Assembly: GCF_017309585.1 (NCBI RefSeq)
Contig: NZ_CP071321.1
Coordinates: 4,484,001-4,548,000 of the forward strand
Length of the DNA stretch: 64,000 nt
Direction: 5' to 3'
Source of the DNA: Nitrogeniibacter aestuarii
GTDB lineage: Bacteria > Pseudomonadota > Gammaproteobacteria > Burkholderiales > Rhodocyclaceae
In this document: positions 42,231 through 49,522 of the stretch, piece by piece
How the letters are laid out: each line of letters starts with the position of its first letter
How positions within the stretch are numbered: position 1 is the first letter of the stretch
The notes under the pieces: model-generated
Databases searched by the model: none
What the model was told of the DNA's origin: nothing
The model's input: the letters and a program-made list of their open reading frames with translations, nothing else
Translations under genes and position numbers: made by a program

Positions 42231-42962
42231 ATGTCCAAGACGCCCATTGCCTCCCGTGAGGCCGCCCTGCGCCTGGCCCTGGCCGCCCGCGCCCTCGACG
42301 GACTCGATGTCCCTGCCTTCGTCGCCGCACTGACCGAGCGCCTTGGTGCCCCCATCACCGAAGCCAAGCTCGCCGGCATCACCTCGGACGATCTGTGCGA
42401 ACTGCTCGCCGGTGAATTCGCCGATGAAGGCTGCAAAGTCGGCGCCAGCGAGGAACAGCTCAAGGAGGCCGTGCGCCTGCTGCAGGGCGAGGGGGTTGAG
42501 TCCGACGTGTTTCCAAGCATCGAAGCCTACGCCGACGGCGACATGCCCGGCTCGTTGCGTGTGGCCGTGGCCGCGAATCGGGGTGAAAACCTCGACGGCC
42601 ACTTCGGCTCCTGCGACCGCTTCCTGATCTACCAGGTGGCCAAGGACGAAATCCGTCTGGTCGAGGTGCGCAGCACCGCGGAAACCAACGAGGCCGACGA
42701 CAAGAACGCCGCCCGCTCCGCGCTCATCAACGATTGCCAGATCCTCTACGTGCAGTCGATCGGCGGCCCCGCCGCCGCCAAGGTGGTGCGCGCCGACGTG
42801 CACCCGGTCAAGCTGCCCACCGGCGGCCCGGCCCGCGAAGTACTCAAGCAACTGCAGGCGCGCCTCGACAGCCCACCGCCCTGGCTGGCCCAGATCATGG
42901 GCGTTCCCTCCGCCTCCCTGGCGCGCTTCGAAGCGGCCATCGAGGAGGAGGAACACGCATGA
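42231..42962 (+). CDS. nafY: NafY/NifY-type FeMo-cofactor carrier protein
   Basis: A 243-residue protein with the two-domain NafY layout. Residues 1-95 are a helical, SAM-like domain (LRLALAARALDGLDVPAFVA and following). Residues about 105-220 form the NifX/NafY/NifB C-terminal fold, with RVAVAANRGENLDGHFGSCDRFLIY; the His in DGHFG corresponds to the cofactor-binding His of NafY. It binds apo-NifDK or FeMo-cofactor and assists insertion. CAGGAG precedes the ATG. Its stop overlaps the next start (ATGA). NifX alone is shorter, so NafY is the better label. Confidence 0.88.
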   Translation: MSKTPIASREAALRLALAARALDGLDVPAFVAALTERLGAPITEAKLAGITSDDLCELLAGEFADEGCKVGASEEQLKEAVRLLQGEGVESDVFPSIEAYADGDMPGSLRVAVAANRGENLDGHFGSCDRFLIYQVAKDEIRLVEVRSTAETNEADDKNAARSALINDCQILYVQSIGGPAAAKVVRADVHPVKLPTGGPAREVLKQLQARLDSPPPWLAQIMGVPSASLARFEAAIEEEEHA

Positions 42963-43237
42963 TCACCACCGAACAGCTCAACGCCGTGGCCGAAGCGGCT
43001 CGCGCCAAGGCCGACATCGCCGCCCTGCGCGAGCAGTTTCCCGCCCTGCACTTCACCGAGTGCTCGGACGACGACGTGTCGCCGAACTACCGCCCGGCCA
43101 TCGACGCCGGCAAGCACTACCTCTATTACATCGCCGGCGCCGATGGTCATTGCCTGTCCATGACCAACGACCCCGAGATGGCCACCGGCATCCTGCTGGC
43201 TGAGAAGTACGATGGGGCCGAGGATGAGGACGACTGA
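42959..43237 (+). CDS. Small acidic nif-associated protein
   Basis: A 92-residue acidic protein with no membrane segment and a strongly acidic tail (GAEDEDD). A central HFTECSDDDVSPNYRPAID element and YLYYIAGADGHCLSMT look conserved-family-like; I believe it matches the DUF6129-type proteins found beside nafY in other diazotrophs, but this is from memory. The start overlaps the nafY stop by 4 bases and the next gene starts 11 bases after its stop. This tight packing indicates a role in MoFe protein maturation. Confidence 0.8.
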   Translation: MITTEQLNAVAEAARAKADIAALREQFPALHFTECSDDDVSPNYRPAIDAGKHYLYYIAGADGHCLSMTNDPEMATGILLAEKYDGAEDEDD

Positions 43238-43248
43238 CCGCAGCGGCC

Positions 43249-44013
43249 ATGAGTGGTGAGCCCCACGCCGGCCCCGCACACACGGACAGAACCGCGGACG
43301 CGGGACTGTGCGAGGGGTGTGCCTATGCCGACACCTTCCTGAGCGACGGGCGCTGCGTGCCCGGCGACATCTGCGTGCGCGCCCACTCGGGGCGGCAGAT
43401 CGATCGCTTCATGCGCTTCAATCGCGACGAAGCCGTCAAGTTCGTCAACGACATCTTCTGGGAGCGCCGCGCCATTGCGGCCCGCTACTCGCCGCTGGAG
43501 TCCATCGAACATCTCAAGCGCGACCCGGATGAAGTGGTCCGCCGCAACGTGGTGCTCAAGCTCCCCGAAGACCAACTGAAGGACATGATTGGCGACCCCG
43601 ATCGGGAAGTGCGCCAGTCGGTCGCCATGCGTTTGCCCACCGAGCTGCTGCCGCGCATGATGCACGACCCGGACTACATCATCCGCGCCACGGTGGCGCG
43701 GCGCCTGCCCCACAAGTTTCTGAGCCGGATGGCCACCGACCACGAGCGCGAAGTGCGCAAGATCGTCGCCAGCCGGCTGCCGCCGTTCGCCCTGGAATGC
43801 GTGGCTGACGACGAAGCCCCCGAAGTTCGCGCCGTTGTGGCCGAGCGCGCGCTGCCACCGTTGGCAGACCGCCTGCTCGACGACGCCGAATGGTGGGTGC
43901 GCCTCGCCGCGGTCGAGAACGCCTCCCTCGAGGCCCTCGAAGCCCATCAGGACGACCCCGAACCCGACGTGCGCGAGGCGGTGCGCGTTCGTCTGCAGCA
44001 CGGTGCTGCCTGA
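43249..44013 (+). CDS. 4Fe-4S-binding leucine-rich-repeat-variant (LRV) protein
   Basis: A 254-residue protein of the LRV type first seen in Azotobacter vinelandii. The N-terminal cluster domain has CEGCAYADTF, then cysteines in GRCVPGDICVRA. From about residue 85 there are about seven helical repeats of roughly 24 residues with the pattern Asp-Pro-(aa)2-Val-Arg-x-x-Val-Ala-x-Arg-Leu-Pro, such as DPDREVRQSVAMRLP and DHEREVRKIVASRLP. Such proteins give a curved interaction surface; the function is unresolved. It is embedded in the nifHDK-nafY operon, suggesting a scaffold or redox-sensing part in nitrogenase maturation. Confidence 0.9.
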   Translation: MSGEPHAGPAHTDRTADAGLCEGCAYADTFLSDGRCVPGDICVRAHSGRQIDRFMRFNRDEAVKFVNDIFWERRAIAARYSPLESIEHLKRDPDEVVRRNVVLKLPEDQLKDMIGDPDREVRQSVAMRLPTELLPRMMHDPDYIIRATVARRLPHKFLSRMATDHEREVRKIVASRLPPFALECVADDEAPEVRAVVAERALPPLADRLLDDAEWWVRLAAVENASLEALEAHQDDPEPDVREAVRVRLQHGAA

Positions 44014-44026
44014 TCCGGAGACCCCC

Positions 44027-45013
44027 ATGAAAACGCCCCAGGCCTGGTCCGAGTACTGCAAGAGCCTCGCCCCCGCCATCGTCATGGCCTGTTCGCAGGT
44101 ACCGGCCACTCAGGGCAGCACCGCCCTGACCAAGGCCATCGGTGCCGCCCTGCCGGAATGGAAGTTCCGCCACGCCCTGTGCCATGGCGGCTGGTATCGG
44201 CTCGGCGGCATCGTCTTTGCCGACGGCGAACGCGTGGCCGACGACATCGAAGCCTGGGCCGAAGAACGCCTGGACGCCGTCGATCAGGACGCCGGCGCCC
44301 TGGCCGAGGAATTGCTCGACCAGTACGGCGACAAACGCCTCTACGCCACCCGCCTGGTGGGCAAGACGCACTACTTTGTCGCCCCCGCCGGTGAAACGGC
44401 GGACGACTTCCTGCAACTGGAGATCGAAGAACTGCAGGAAATGCGCGCCCACCGCCTGTTCGAGAACGACGCCCACACCCTCGAAGAGCTGGTCGCGCCG
44501 GACGACCTCACCCCCAACCTCACCCCGGTGGGCCTGCCCTTCTATCGTCTGAGACGCTTGCAGCATCTGGGCGCCTTCGTCGAGCGCATGCAGCAAGGCA
44601 AGACCGACGCCACACCCATGCAGCGATTTCTCAACGACTGGAGTGACTCCAGCGCCGACAGCGCCACCCGCTTTGCCAACCAGTGGGTCATCGCCACCCG
44701 CGAACACCAGGACCGCTTCGGCCAGCCGGTCCTCAACGCCCGTCCCATGGCCGCCGTCGAGGGCGAACCGCCCGAGTTCGAGGCCGAAGGGTCAATGAAC
44801 GGCACCGCCCTGTCCACCGCCCTCCAGCAGTTCGACCGCGCCGTCGGCTACCCCATGGCCTGGTACTTCCACATGCTCGCCACCCACGCCGTCCCCTACT
44901 GGGTCGCCCAGACCGTGGTCGAAGACAACCTGGGTGACTACGCCTACCTGCCCGAGAAAGACGTGGCGGTGGTGCGCAAGTGGCTGCACACCCCGTACGC
45001 GGTGAACACATGA
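44027..45013 (+). CDS. Uncharacterised nif-cluster protein, 328 residues
   Basis: A 328-residue soluble protein of unknown function, located after the LRV gene and overlapping the next gene. No signal peptide, membrane segment or cofactor motif is seen. The N-terminal region has EWKFRHALCHGGWYRLGGIVF, the middle is strongly acidic (DQDAGALAEELLDQY, LEIEELQEMRAH), and the C-terminus is rich in aromatic residues (GYPMAWYFHMLATHAVPYWV). Similar long ORFs occur in nif clusters next to LRV genes, from memory. The ATG at 44027 is the first after a CGGAG box. Confidence 0.8.
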   Translation: MKTPQAWSEYCKSLAPAIVMACSQVPATQGSTALTKAIGAALPEWKFRHALCHGGWYRLGGIVFADGERVADDIEAWAEERLDAVDQDAGALAEELLDQYGDKRLYATRLVGKTHYFVAPAGETADDFLQLEIEELQEMRAHRLFENDAHTLEELVAPDDLTPNLTPVGLPFYRLRRLQHLGAFVERMQQGKTDATPMQRFLNDWSDSSADSATRFANQWVIATREHQDRFGQPVLNARPMAAVEGEPPEFEAEGSMNGTALSTALQQFDRAVGYPMAWYFHMLATHAVPYWVAQTVVEDNLGDYAYLPEKDVAVVRKWLHTPYAVNT

Positions 45014-45321
45014 CCTACGACCAGTTCTACCTGAGCTACACCGGCGTTGCCTTGCCACTCAGGATGGTCAGCCCCATCGACCAGGCCGCCACCGAAAACC
45101 GCAATACCTGGTTCGGCGTGTGCGTGGACGACGCCGGCCGCATCACGCTGATTCACAAGCGGGTATATGGGGAACTTGAACTGTCGCATCGCTATGAATA
45201 CGACGAGGCGGGTCGGTTGAGCCTGGCGGAGATTGTTAATGTGGACAACGAAGGGCGGCGCCTGAGTTTCGATACCGCCGGTCGTGTCCTTCAGGAAGTC
45301 GAATTTGACGTCGAAAGCTAA
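45010..45321 (+). CDS. Small uncharacterised nif-cluster protein with a YD-repeat-like end
   Basis: A 103-residue protein overlapping the preceding gene by 4 bases. The C-terminal half contains RYEYDEAGRLSLAEIV and LSFDTAGRVLQEVEF, which look like two short beta-hairpin YD/RHS-type repeats. The N-terminal half (MTYDQFYLSYTGVALPLRMV) is of the same style as proteins annotated DUF6156, from memory. It is the last gene of the nifHDK-linked run; after it comes a 122-base gap and the tautomerase cassette. Function is unknown. Confidence 0.75.
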   Translation: MTYDQFYLSYTGVALPLRMVSPIDQAATENRNTWFGVCVDDAGRITLIHKRVYGELELSHRYEYDEAGRLSLAEIVNVDNEGRRLSFDTAGRVLQEVEFDVES

Positions 45322-45443
45322 TTCACGCCTTTCGCGAGCTTTCAGCGTGCGCAAACAAAACTCTTATGGCATATTCTGAAGCCTTTTCAAGCTTGGTTTC
45401 CATTCAGGTCGCCAAGGCACGATGAATCTCAGAAGAGGCTTTC

Positions 45444-45833
45444 TTGGCAATCGTCCGCATCGATTTCTCCCAACATCAATCCGAGCAATTCGGCCAATCC
45501 GTCAGCGAAGTCGTACATAGGACGATGCAGACGGTGCTTGGCGTTCCCCCATCTGAGAACTTCATCGTCTGCCAGCGCTATCCGGAGGGCTCCATCCTGC
45601 ATGCACCGGGCGAGTGTCCGCCAGAACGCTTAGACAGAATCGTATTCATCCAGATCACGCTGAATCTCGGCAGATCCGCGGAGCTCAAAAACCAGTTCTT
45701 TGCCGAACTGAGCGATTCGCTGGTTGCAACGGTTCACCTGGACCCGCAAAACATCTACATCAACCTCGTGGAGGTCGCGCGGGAGAACTGGTCGTTCGGG
45801 TATCGTCTTCAGCCAGCTCAGCTCATCGACTGA
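45444..45833 (+). CDS. Tautomerase-family protein without Pro1
   Basis: A 129-residue protein with the tautomerase superfamily fold, starting VRIDFSQHQSEQF after the initial Met-Ala-Ile. The start is a TTG at 45444 with AGAAGAGG upstream, and no ATG is possible. The residue after initiation is Ala instead of the catalytic Pro that defines the superfamily, so classic proton-transfer chemistry is doubtful. The rest of the fold, including PQNIYINLVEVARENWSFG, is kept. It may be a pseudo-tautomerase or use another residue. It is convergent with hxlR and lies near two canonical tautomerase genes. Confidence 0.75.
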   Translation: MAIVRIDFSQHQSEQFGQSVSEVVHRTMQTVLGVPPSENFIVCQRYPEGSILHAPGECPPERLDRIVFIQITLNLGRSAELKNQFFAELSDSLVATVHLDPQNIYINLVEVARENWSFGYRLQPAQLID

Positions 45834-45870
45834 TCGCCGCTTTTGGCCGGTTTGGCAATCAGCCCCACAA

Positions 45871-46566
45871 TTAGGCCACAGCCTCGATCTCCCGCGCCGG
45901 CCGAATCCCCGCAAACACGCTGTCCGACAACCAGTGCTGCACATTACGCGTCAGCGCCGACGGCCCGACCAGCTTGAGGCGCTTGTCCACGATGGCGCCG
46001 CGGTAGCTCTCATCCCCCATCCAGCACGCGACCATGGTGCGCAGGTCGGTGGTGAAGTAGACGTCCACCTCCTTGCCCGGGTCTTCGAGACAGATATCCA
46101 CATTGCAGCCTTTCACCAGCAGCCACCAGTCAGAGAGCTTGGGTAGGTCGGTGAACTTGAAGCGGATGACCGACTGATCGCCGGGCAGGTTATCGGTCAC
46201 GACGCTGCGCTGGAGGTAGAGCATGAGCAACTCCACATCCAGATCGCTGTCGCGGATGTCGCCCCGCGCCCAGCGCATGCCCCAAGTGCCGAATGACTGG
46301 AGCAGGGGGAGCGTTTCCTTGCCGGCCTGGGTGAGAAAGTATTCGTAGCCCCGCTGCCCCGGCATCTTCTTGCGCAGGATGATTTCCGCATCCGCCAGAT
46401 CATTCAGCCGCTTGGTCAGGATGGTGGGGGAGATGAAGGTCAGCCCCCGTTGCATTTCGTTGAAGCGGGTGGCGCCCATGTGCATTTCGCGCAGGATGAG
46501 CAGGGTCCACTTTTCGCCAAGCAATTCCATTGTCTTGGCCACGGGGCAGAACTGACCGTATTCCAT
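45871..46566 (-). CDS. HxlR-family transcriptional regulator with C-terminal extension
   Basis: A 231-residue regulator. Residues 1-95 are the winged-helix HxlR domain: FCPVAKTMELLGEKWTLLILREM, FNEMQRGLTFISPTILTKRL and EYFLTQAGKETLPLL. The remaining 135 residues form an extra domain with SCP2-like features (a DLPKLSDWWLLVKGCNVDICLED segment), which could bind a small hydrophobic ligand. The ATG at 46566 with GAGGTG upstream is preferred over an ATG 8 codons earlier. It is divergent from the twin tautomerase genes and likely controls them, perhaps through the direct repeats at 46660-46693. Confidence 0.85.
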   Translation of the reverse strand: MEYGQFCPVAKTMELLGEKWTLLILREMHMGATRFNEMQRGLTFISPTILTKRLNDLADAEIILRKKMPGQRGYEYFLTQAGKETLPLLQSFGTWGMRWARGDIRDSDLDVELLMLYLQRSVVTDNLPGDQSVIRFKFTDLPKLSDWWLLVKGCNVDICLEDPGKEVDVYFTTDLRTMVACWMGDESYRGAIVDKRLKLVGPSALTRNVQHWLSDSVFAGIRPAREIEAVA

Positions 46567-46659
46567 GTGACACCTCGCTGATGGTGGCATGACCCGGCAT
46601 CACGCTCAATGCCAGGCGGGGCGCGGCTTTGGCGCCTGTTTGTCGTTAACGCTCTTGTC

Positions 46660-46693
46660 AAAGTGTAGTGCGCAACTCCGGAAAGTGTAGTGC
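46660..46693. promoter_or_regulatory. Direct repeat, probable HxlR operator
   Basis: AAAGTGTAGTGC occurs at 46660-46671 and again at 46682-46693, with starts 22 bases apart, about two helical turns. It lies between the divergent hxlR and tautomerase genes. HxlR-type dimers often bind such repeats, so it is a candidate operator for both genes. Confidence 0.5.
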
Positions 46694-46804
46694 TTTGCTA
46701 CGGCTTTCGCAGTATTTCGGCCGGCGGCCGATCCCTAGACTTCAGTCATCAGGTCAGACGCACCTGACACCCGAACCAAATGACTGATTTCAAGGAGAAA
46801 CACC

Positions 46805-47020
46805 ATGCCGCTCATCACCGTTCATCTGATCGAAAACGTGTTCACCCCGGCCGAGAAGGCCGACATGATCGCCAAGCTCACCGACACCATGGTTGCCATC
46901 GAAGGCGAAGCCATGCGCGGGGTGACCTGGGTGAAGGTCGAGGAAGTGCCCGAAGGGCAATGGGGCATCGGCGGTCAGGCCCTGACCGCCGAGATGATCC
47001 ACAAGATGAAGAACGCCTGA
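46805..47020 (+). CDS. 4-oxalocrotonate tautomerase family protein (copy 1)
   Basis: A 71-residue tautomerase. The chain starts Met-Pro-Leu-Ile, so Pro1 is available as the catalytic base after Met removal. A conserved basic residue is not at the usual Arg11 position; the helix reads NVFTPAEKADMIAKLTD. Family members isomerise unsaturated keto acids or related compounds. The protein is identical residue for residue to that of the next gene, at 47075. AAGGAGAAA lies before the ATG. It is likely under control of the divergent HxlR regulator, inside the nif region. Confidence 0.88.
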   Translation: MPLITVHLIENVFTPAEKADMIAKLTDTMVAIEGEAMRGVTWVKVEEVPEGQWGIGGQALTAEMIHKMKNA

Positions 47021-47074
47021 CCAGCACCAGCCAAACTGAATCACACCAAACAACTGATTTTCAGGAGAAACACC

Positions 47075-47290
47075 ATGCCGCTCATCACCGTTCATCTGAT
47101 CGAAAACGTGTTCACCCCGGCCGAGAAGGCCGACATGATTGCCAAGCTCACCGACACCATGGTCGCCATTGAAGGCGAAGCCATGCGCGGAGTGACCTGG
47201 GTGAAGGTTGAGGAAGTGCCCGAAGGGCAATGGGGCATCGGCGGTCAGGCGCTGACCGCCGAGATGATCCACAAGATGAAAAACGCCTGA
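47075..47290 (+). CDS. 4-oxalocrotonate tautomerase family protein (copy 2)
   Basis: A 71-residue tautomerase with exactly the same amino-acid sequence as copy 1, 270 bases upstream. The two coding sequences differ at seven bases, all at third codon positions and all silent. CAGGAGAAA lies before the ATG. The pair should form oligomers that cannot be told apart. A strong stem-loop 23 bases after the stop (47313-47340) probably ends the transcript before the nifV control region. Confidence 0.88.
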   Translation: MPLITVHLIENVFTPAEKADMIAKLTDTMVAIEGEAMRGVTWVKVEEVPEGQWGIGGQALTAEMIHKMKNA

Positions 47291-47312
47291 GTCCCGGCGT
47301 CGTTTGCAACAA

Positions 47313-47340
47313 ACCCGCGATGCTTCTTTGCATCGCGGGT
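47313..47340 (+). terminator. Stem-loop after the tautomerase genes
   Basis: ACCCGCGATGC, loop TTCTTT, GCATCGCGGGT form a perfect 11-bp stem. The following bases are not a real U-tract, so termination may be partial. It separates the tautomerase unit from the nifV promoter. Confidence 0.65.
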
Positions 47341-47384
47341 AGCGCTTGTTCACGCGGTTGCCTCAGCCACCCCGACAACAGCCC

Positions 47385-47400
47385 TGTCGCATTCACGACA
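47385..47400. promoter_or_regulatory. NifA upstream activator site for nifV
   Basis: TGTCGCATTCACGACA is TGT-N10-ACA, centred about 98 bases before the start predicted from the -24/-12 promoter at 47463-47478. Confidence 0.82.
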
Positions 47401-47462
47401 AGCCGGGCAAACACGACACCTGAAGAATTCGATTTCTTCCATTAAAACAACGCTCTGAATCA

Positions 47463-47478
47463 TGGCACTACCCTTGCT
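47463..47478 (+). promoter_or_regulatory. Sigma-54 (-24/-12) promoter of nifV
   Basis: TGGCACTACCCTTGCT matches TGGCAC-N5-TTGCW, with correct GG-GC spacing. The start would be near 47490, only about 12 bases before the nifV ATG, so the AGGAG ribosome binding site is at or near the 5' end. Confidence 0.88.
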
Positions 47479-47501
47479 ACGGCTAGACCAAGGAGTACGC
47501 C

Positions 47502-48692
47502 ATGACCCAATCCATCCACATCGTTGTCAATGACACCACCTTGCGCGACGGCGAACAGTCCGCCGGAGTGGCGTTTTCGCTGGACGAGAAACTGGATATC
47601 GCCCGGGCGCTGGCCGCCGTGGGCGTGCCGGAGTTGGAAGTCGGCATTCCCGCCATGGGGGCCGAGGAATGCGAAAGCATCCGCGCCGTGGCCGATCTGG
47701 GCCTGCCGAGCCGCCTGATGGTGTGGAGCCGCATGCGCGAAGACGACATCGTCGCCTGTGCGGGGCTGGGCGTGGATCTGGTGGACATCTCGGTGGCCGC
47801 CTCCGACCAGCATCTGGCCCACAAGCTGGGCAAGGACCGCCACTGGCTGCTGGCCACCCTGCCACGCACGATCGCCACGGCCCGCGCCCTCGGACTGGAA
47901 GTCGGCCTGGGCTGTGAGGATGCTTCGCGTGCGGACATGGATTTTCTCTGCCGGCTGGCCGAGGTGGCGCAGCAGGCCGGCGCGCGGCGCCTGCGCTTCG
48001 CCGACACCCTGGGCATTCTCGAGCCCTTCGGCACCTACGAGCGCATCGCCCGGCTGCGCGCCAGCACCGATCTGGAAATCGAGATGCACGCCCACGACGA
48101 TCTGGGTCTGGCCACAGCCAACACGCTGGCGGCCTGCAAGGCCGGAGCGACGCATGTGAATACCACCGTCAATGGCCTCGGGGAGCGCGCGGGTAACGCC
48201 CCGCTCGAAGAGGTGGTGCTCGGCCTGCGCAAGCTCCACGGCCTCGAGACCGGCGTGGAACTGCGCGCCTACCCGGCCCTGTCGGCCACCGTGGCCGCCG
48301 CTTCGGGCCGCAGCGTGCCCTGGCACAAGAGCATCGTGGGCGCAGGCGCCTTCACGCATGAGGCCGGCATCCATGTGGATGGGCTCATCAAGAATCCGGA
48401 CAACTACCAGGGCTTTGACCCCTCCGAGGTCGGCCAGGCGCATCGCATCGTGCTGGGCAAGCACTCGGGCGCCCGCGCCGTGCAGGTGGTGTTCGACCGA
48501 ATGGGTGTGAGCGTGGATGCCGACGAATCGCACCGGGTGCTGCCACTGGTGCGCCAGTTTGTCTCCCGCCACAAGCACACGCCGGACGATACCGATCTGC
48601 TCGAGTTGCTCGCTTCGGTGCGCGCCACCCGTCATCTGCCGCGCCTGCCGGTGCTGGCTCACGAGGCCACCCCGGCAGGCCAGCAGGCCTGA
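47502..48692 (+). CDS. nifV: Homocitrate synthase NifV
   Basis: NifV condenses acetyl-CoA with 2-oxoglutarate to give homocitrate, the organic ligand of FeMo-cofactor. The 396-residue protein has the family start VNDTTLRDGEQSAGVAFS (metal-binding RDGEQ) near residue 12, then MHAHDDLGLATANTLAACKAGATHVNTTVNGLGERAGN, of which the His-x-His-Asp part coordinates the metal, and GAFTHEAGIHVDGL. The length matches NifV rather than the longer LeuA. It heads the nifV-cysE-nifWZM operon with its own NifA site and -24/-12 promoter. Confidence 0.97.
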   Translation: MTQSIHIVVNDTTLRDGEQSAGVAFSLDEKLDIARALAAVGVPELEVGIPAMGAEECESIRAVADLGLPSRLMVWSRMREDDIVACAGLGVDLVDISVAASDQHLAHKLGKDRHWLLATLPRTIATARALGLEVGLGCEDASRADMDFLCRLAEVAQQAGARRLRFADTLGILEPFGTYERIARLRASTDLEIEMHAHDDLGLATANTLAACKAGATHVNTTVNGLGERAGNAPLEEVVLGLRKLHGLETGVELRAYPALSATVAAASGRSVPWHKSIVGAGAFTHEAGIHVDGLIKNPDNYQGFDPSEVGQAHRIVLGKHSGARAVQVVFDRMGVSVDADESHRVLPLVRQFVSRHKHTPDDTDLLELLASVRATRHLPRLPVLAHEATPAGQQA

Positions 48693-48704
48693 AGGAGTTA
48701 TGAG

Positions 48705-49511
48705 ATGTCCAACGCCATGACCGCCATCAACACCGACACCCCCGACGCGCAGCCCCCCGGCCTGTGGGGCCTGCTGCGCGAAGATCTGCGTTGCGTGTTC
48801 GACCGCGACCCGGCCGCGCGCTCGACCTTCGAAGTGCTGACCACCTATCCGGGGCTGCACGCCATCCTCGCCCATCGCATCGCGCACCGGTTCTGGCGCG
48901 GCGGCTGGCGCTACACCGCACGATTCCTCTCTTTCGTCGCTCGCATGCTCACCAATGTGGACATCCACCCGGGTGCGACCATCGGGCGACGATTCTTTAT
49001 TGATCACGGCGCCTGTGTCGTCGTGGGCGAAACCGCCGAGGTGGGTGACGACGTCACCCTGTACCACGGGGTCACGCTGGGCGGCACCACCTGGAACAAG
49101 GGCAAGCGCCACCCGACGCTCAAGGATGGCGTGGTGGTGGGCGCTGGTGCCAAGGTGCTCGGCCCGATCGAAATCGGCGAGCGCTGCCGTGTGGGCGCCA
49201 ATTCCGTGGTCATCAAGGACGTGCCCGCCGACAAAACCATCGTCGGCATCCCCGGCCGGATCGTGAACACCGCCCCGGGACGCCGCACCGCCGGCGGCAT
49301 CGACCTGGACCATCACCTCATGCCCGATCCGGTCGCCAAGTCGATTGCCTGCCTGATCGACCGCATCGAAACCCTGGAAACCGAACTGGCCGTGCTGCGC
49401 AACGAGCCGCTCCCCGCCGACCGCGAGGGCGAATGCCGTGTGTGCTCGGCTGGCGACCTGTGCTGTGAGTCCGAGTCGATGCATCCGCGCGACGACGAAG
49501 CCACGGTGTGA
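48705..49511 (+). CDS. cysE: Serine O-acetyltransferase, nif-associated
   Basis: A 268-residue enzyme that makes O-acetylserine for cysteine synthesis, raising cysteine supply for Fe-S clusters. The left-handed beta-helix repeats start DIHPGATIGRRFFIDHGACVV, and the catalytic His is in this HG segment. TLYHGVTLGGTTWNKGKRHP is the family signature. A C-terminal tail of about 55 residues ends in ECRVCSAGDLCCESES, an unusual cysteine-rich addition. AAGGAG precedes the ATG. It lies 12 bases after nifV, as in Azotobacter-type clusters. Confidence 0.95.
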   Translation: MSNAMTAINTDTPDAQPPGLWGLLREDLRCVFDRDPAARSTFEVLTTYPGLHAILAHRIAHRFWRGGWRYTARFLSFVARMLTNVDIHPGATIGRRFFIDHGACVVVGETAEVGDDVTLYHGVTLGGTTWNKGKRHPTLKDGVVVGAGAKVLGPIEIGERCRVGANSVVIKDVPADKTIVGIPGRIVNTAPGRRTAGGIDLDHHLMPDPVAKSIACLIDRIETLETELAVLRNEPLPADREGECRVCSAGDLCCESESMHPRDDEATV

Positions 49512-49522
49512 GAGAGACAACA

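Larger units (their letters stand above)
46772..47290 (+). repeat. Tandem duplication of a 270-bp unit
   Basis: Two head-to-tail units, about 46772-47020 and 47042-47290, carry the same gene and a recognisable copy of its leader (ACTGATTT then AGGAGAAACACC). The leaders and tails have diverged more than the coding part, which differs at only 7 of 216 bases. Confidence 0.9.

Noticed and set aside
46805..47290. Assembly artefact as an explanation of the identical tautomerase genes
   Set aside because: Seven silent differences and diverged flanks show two real copies.
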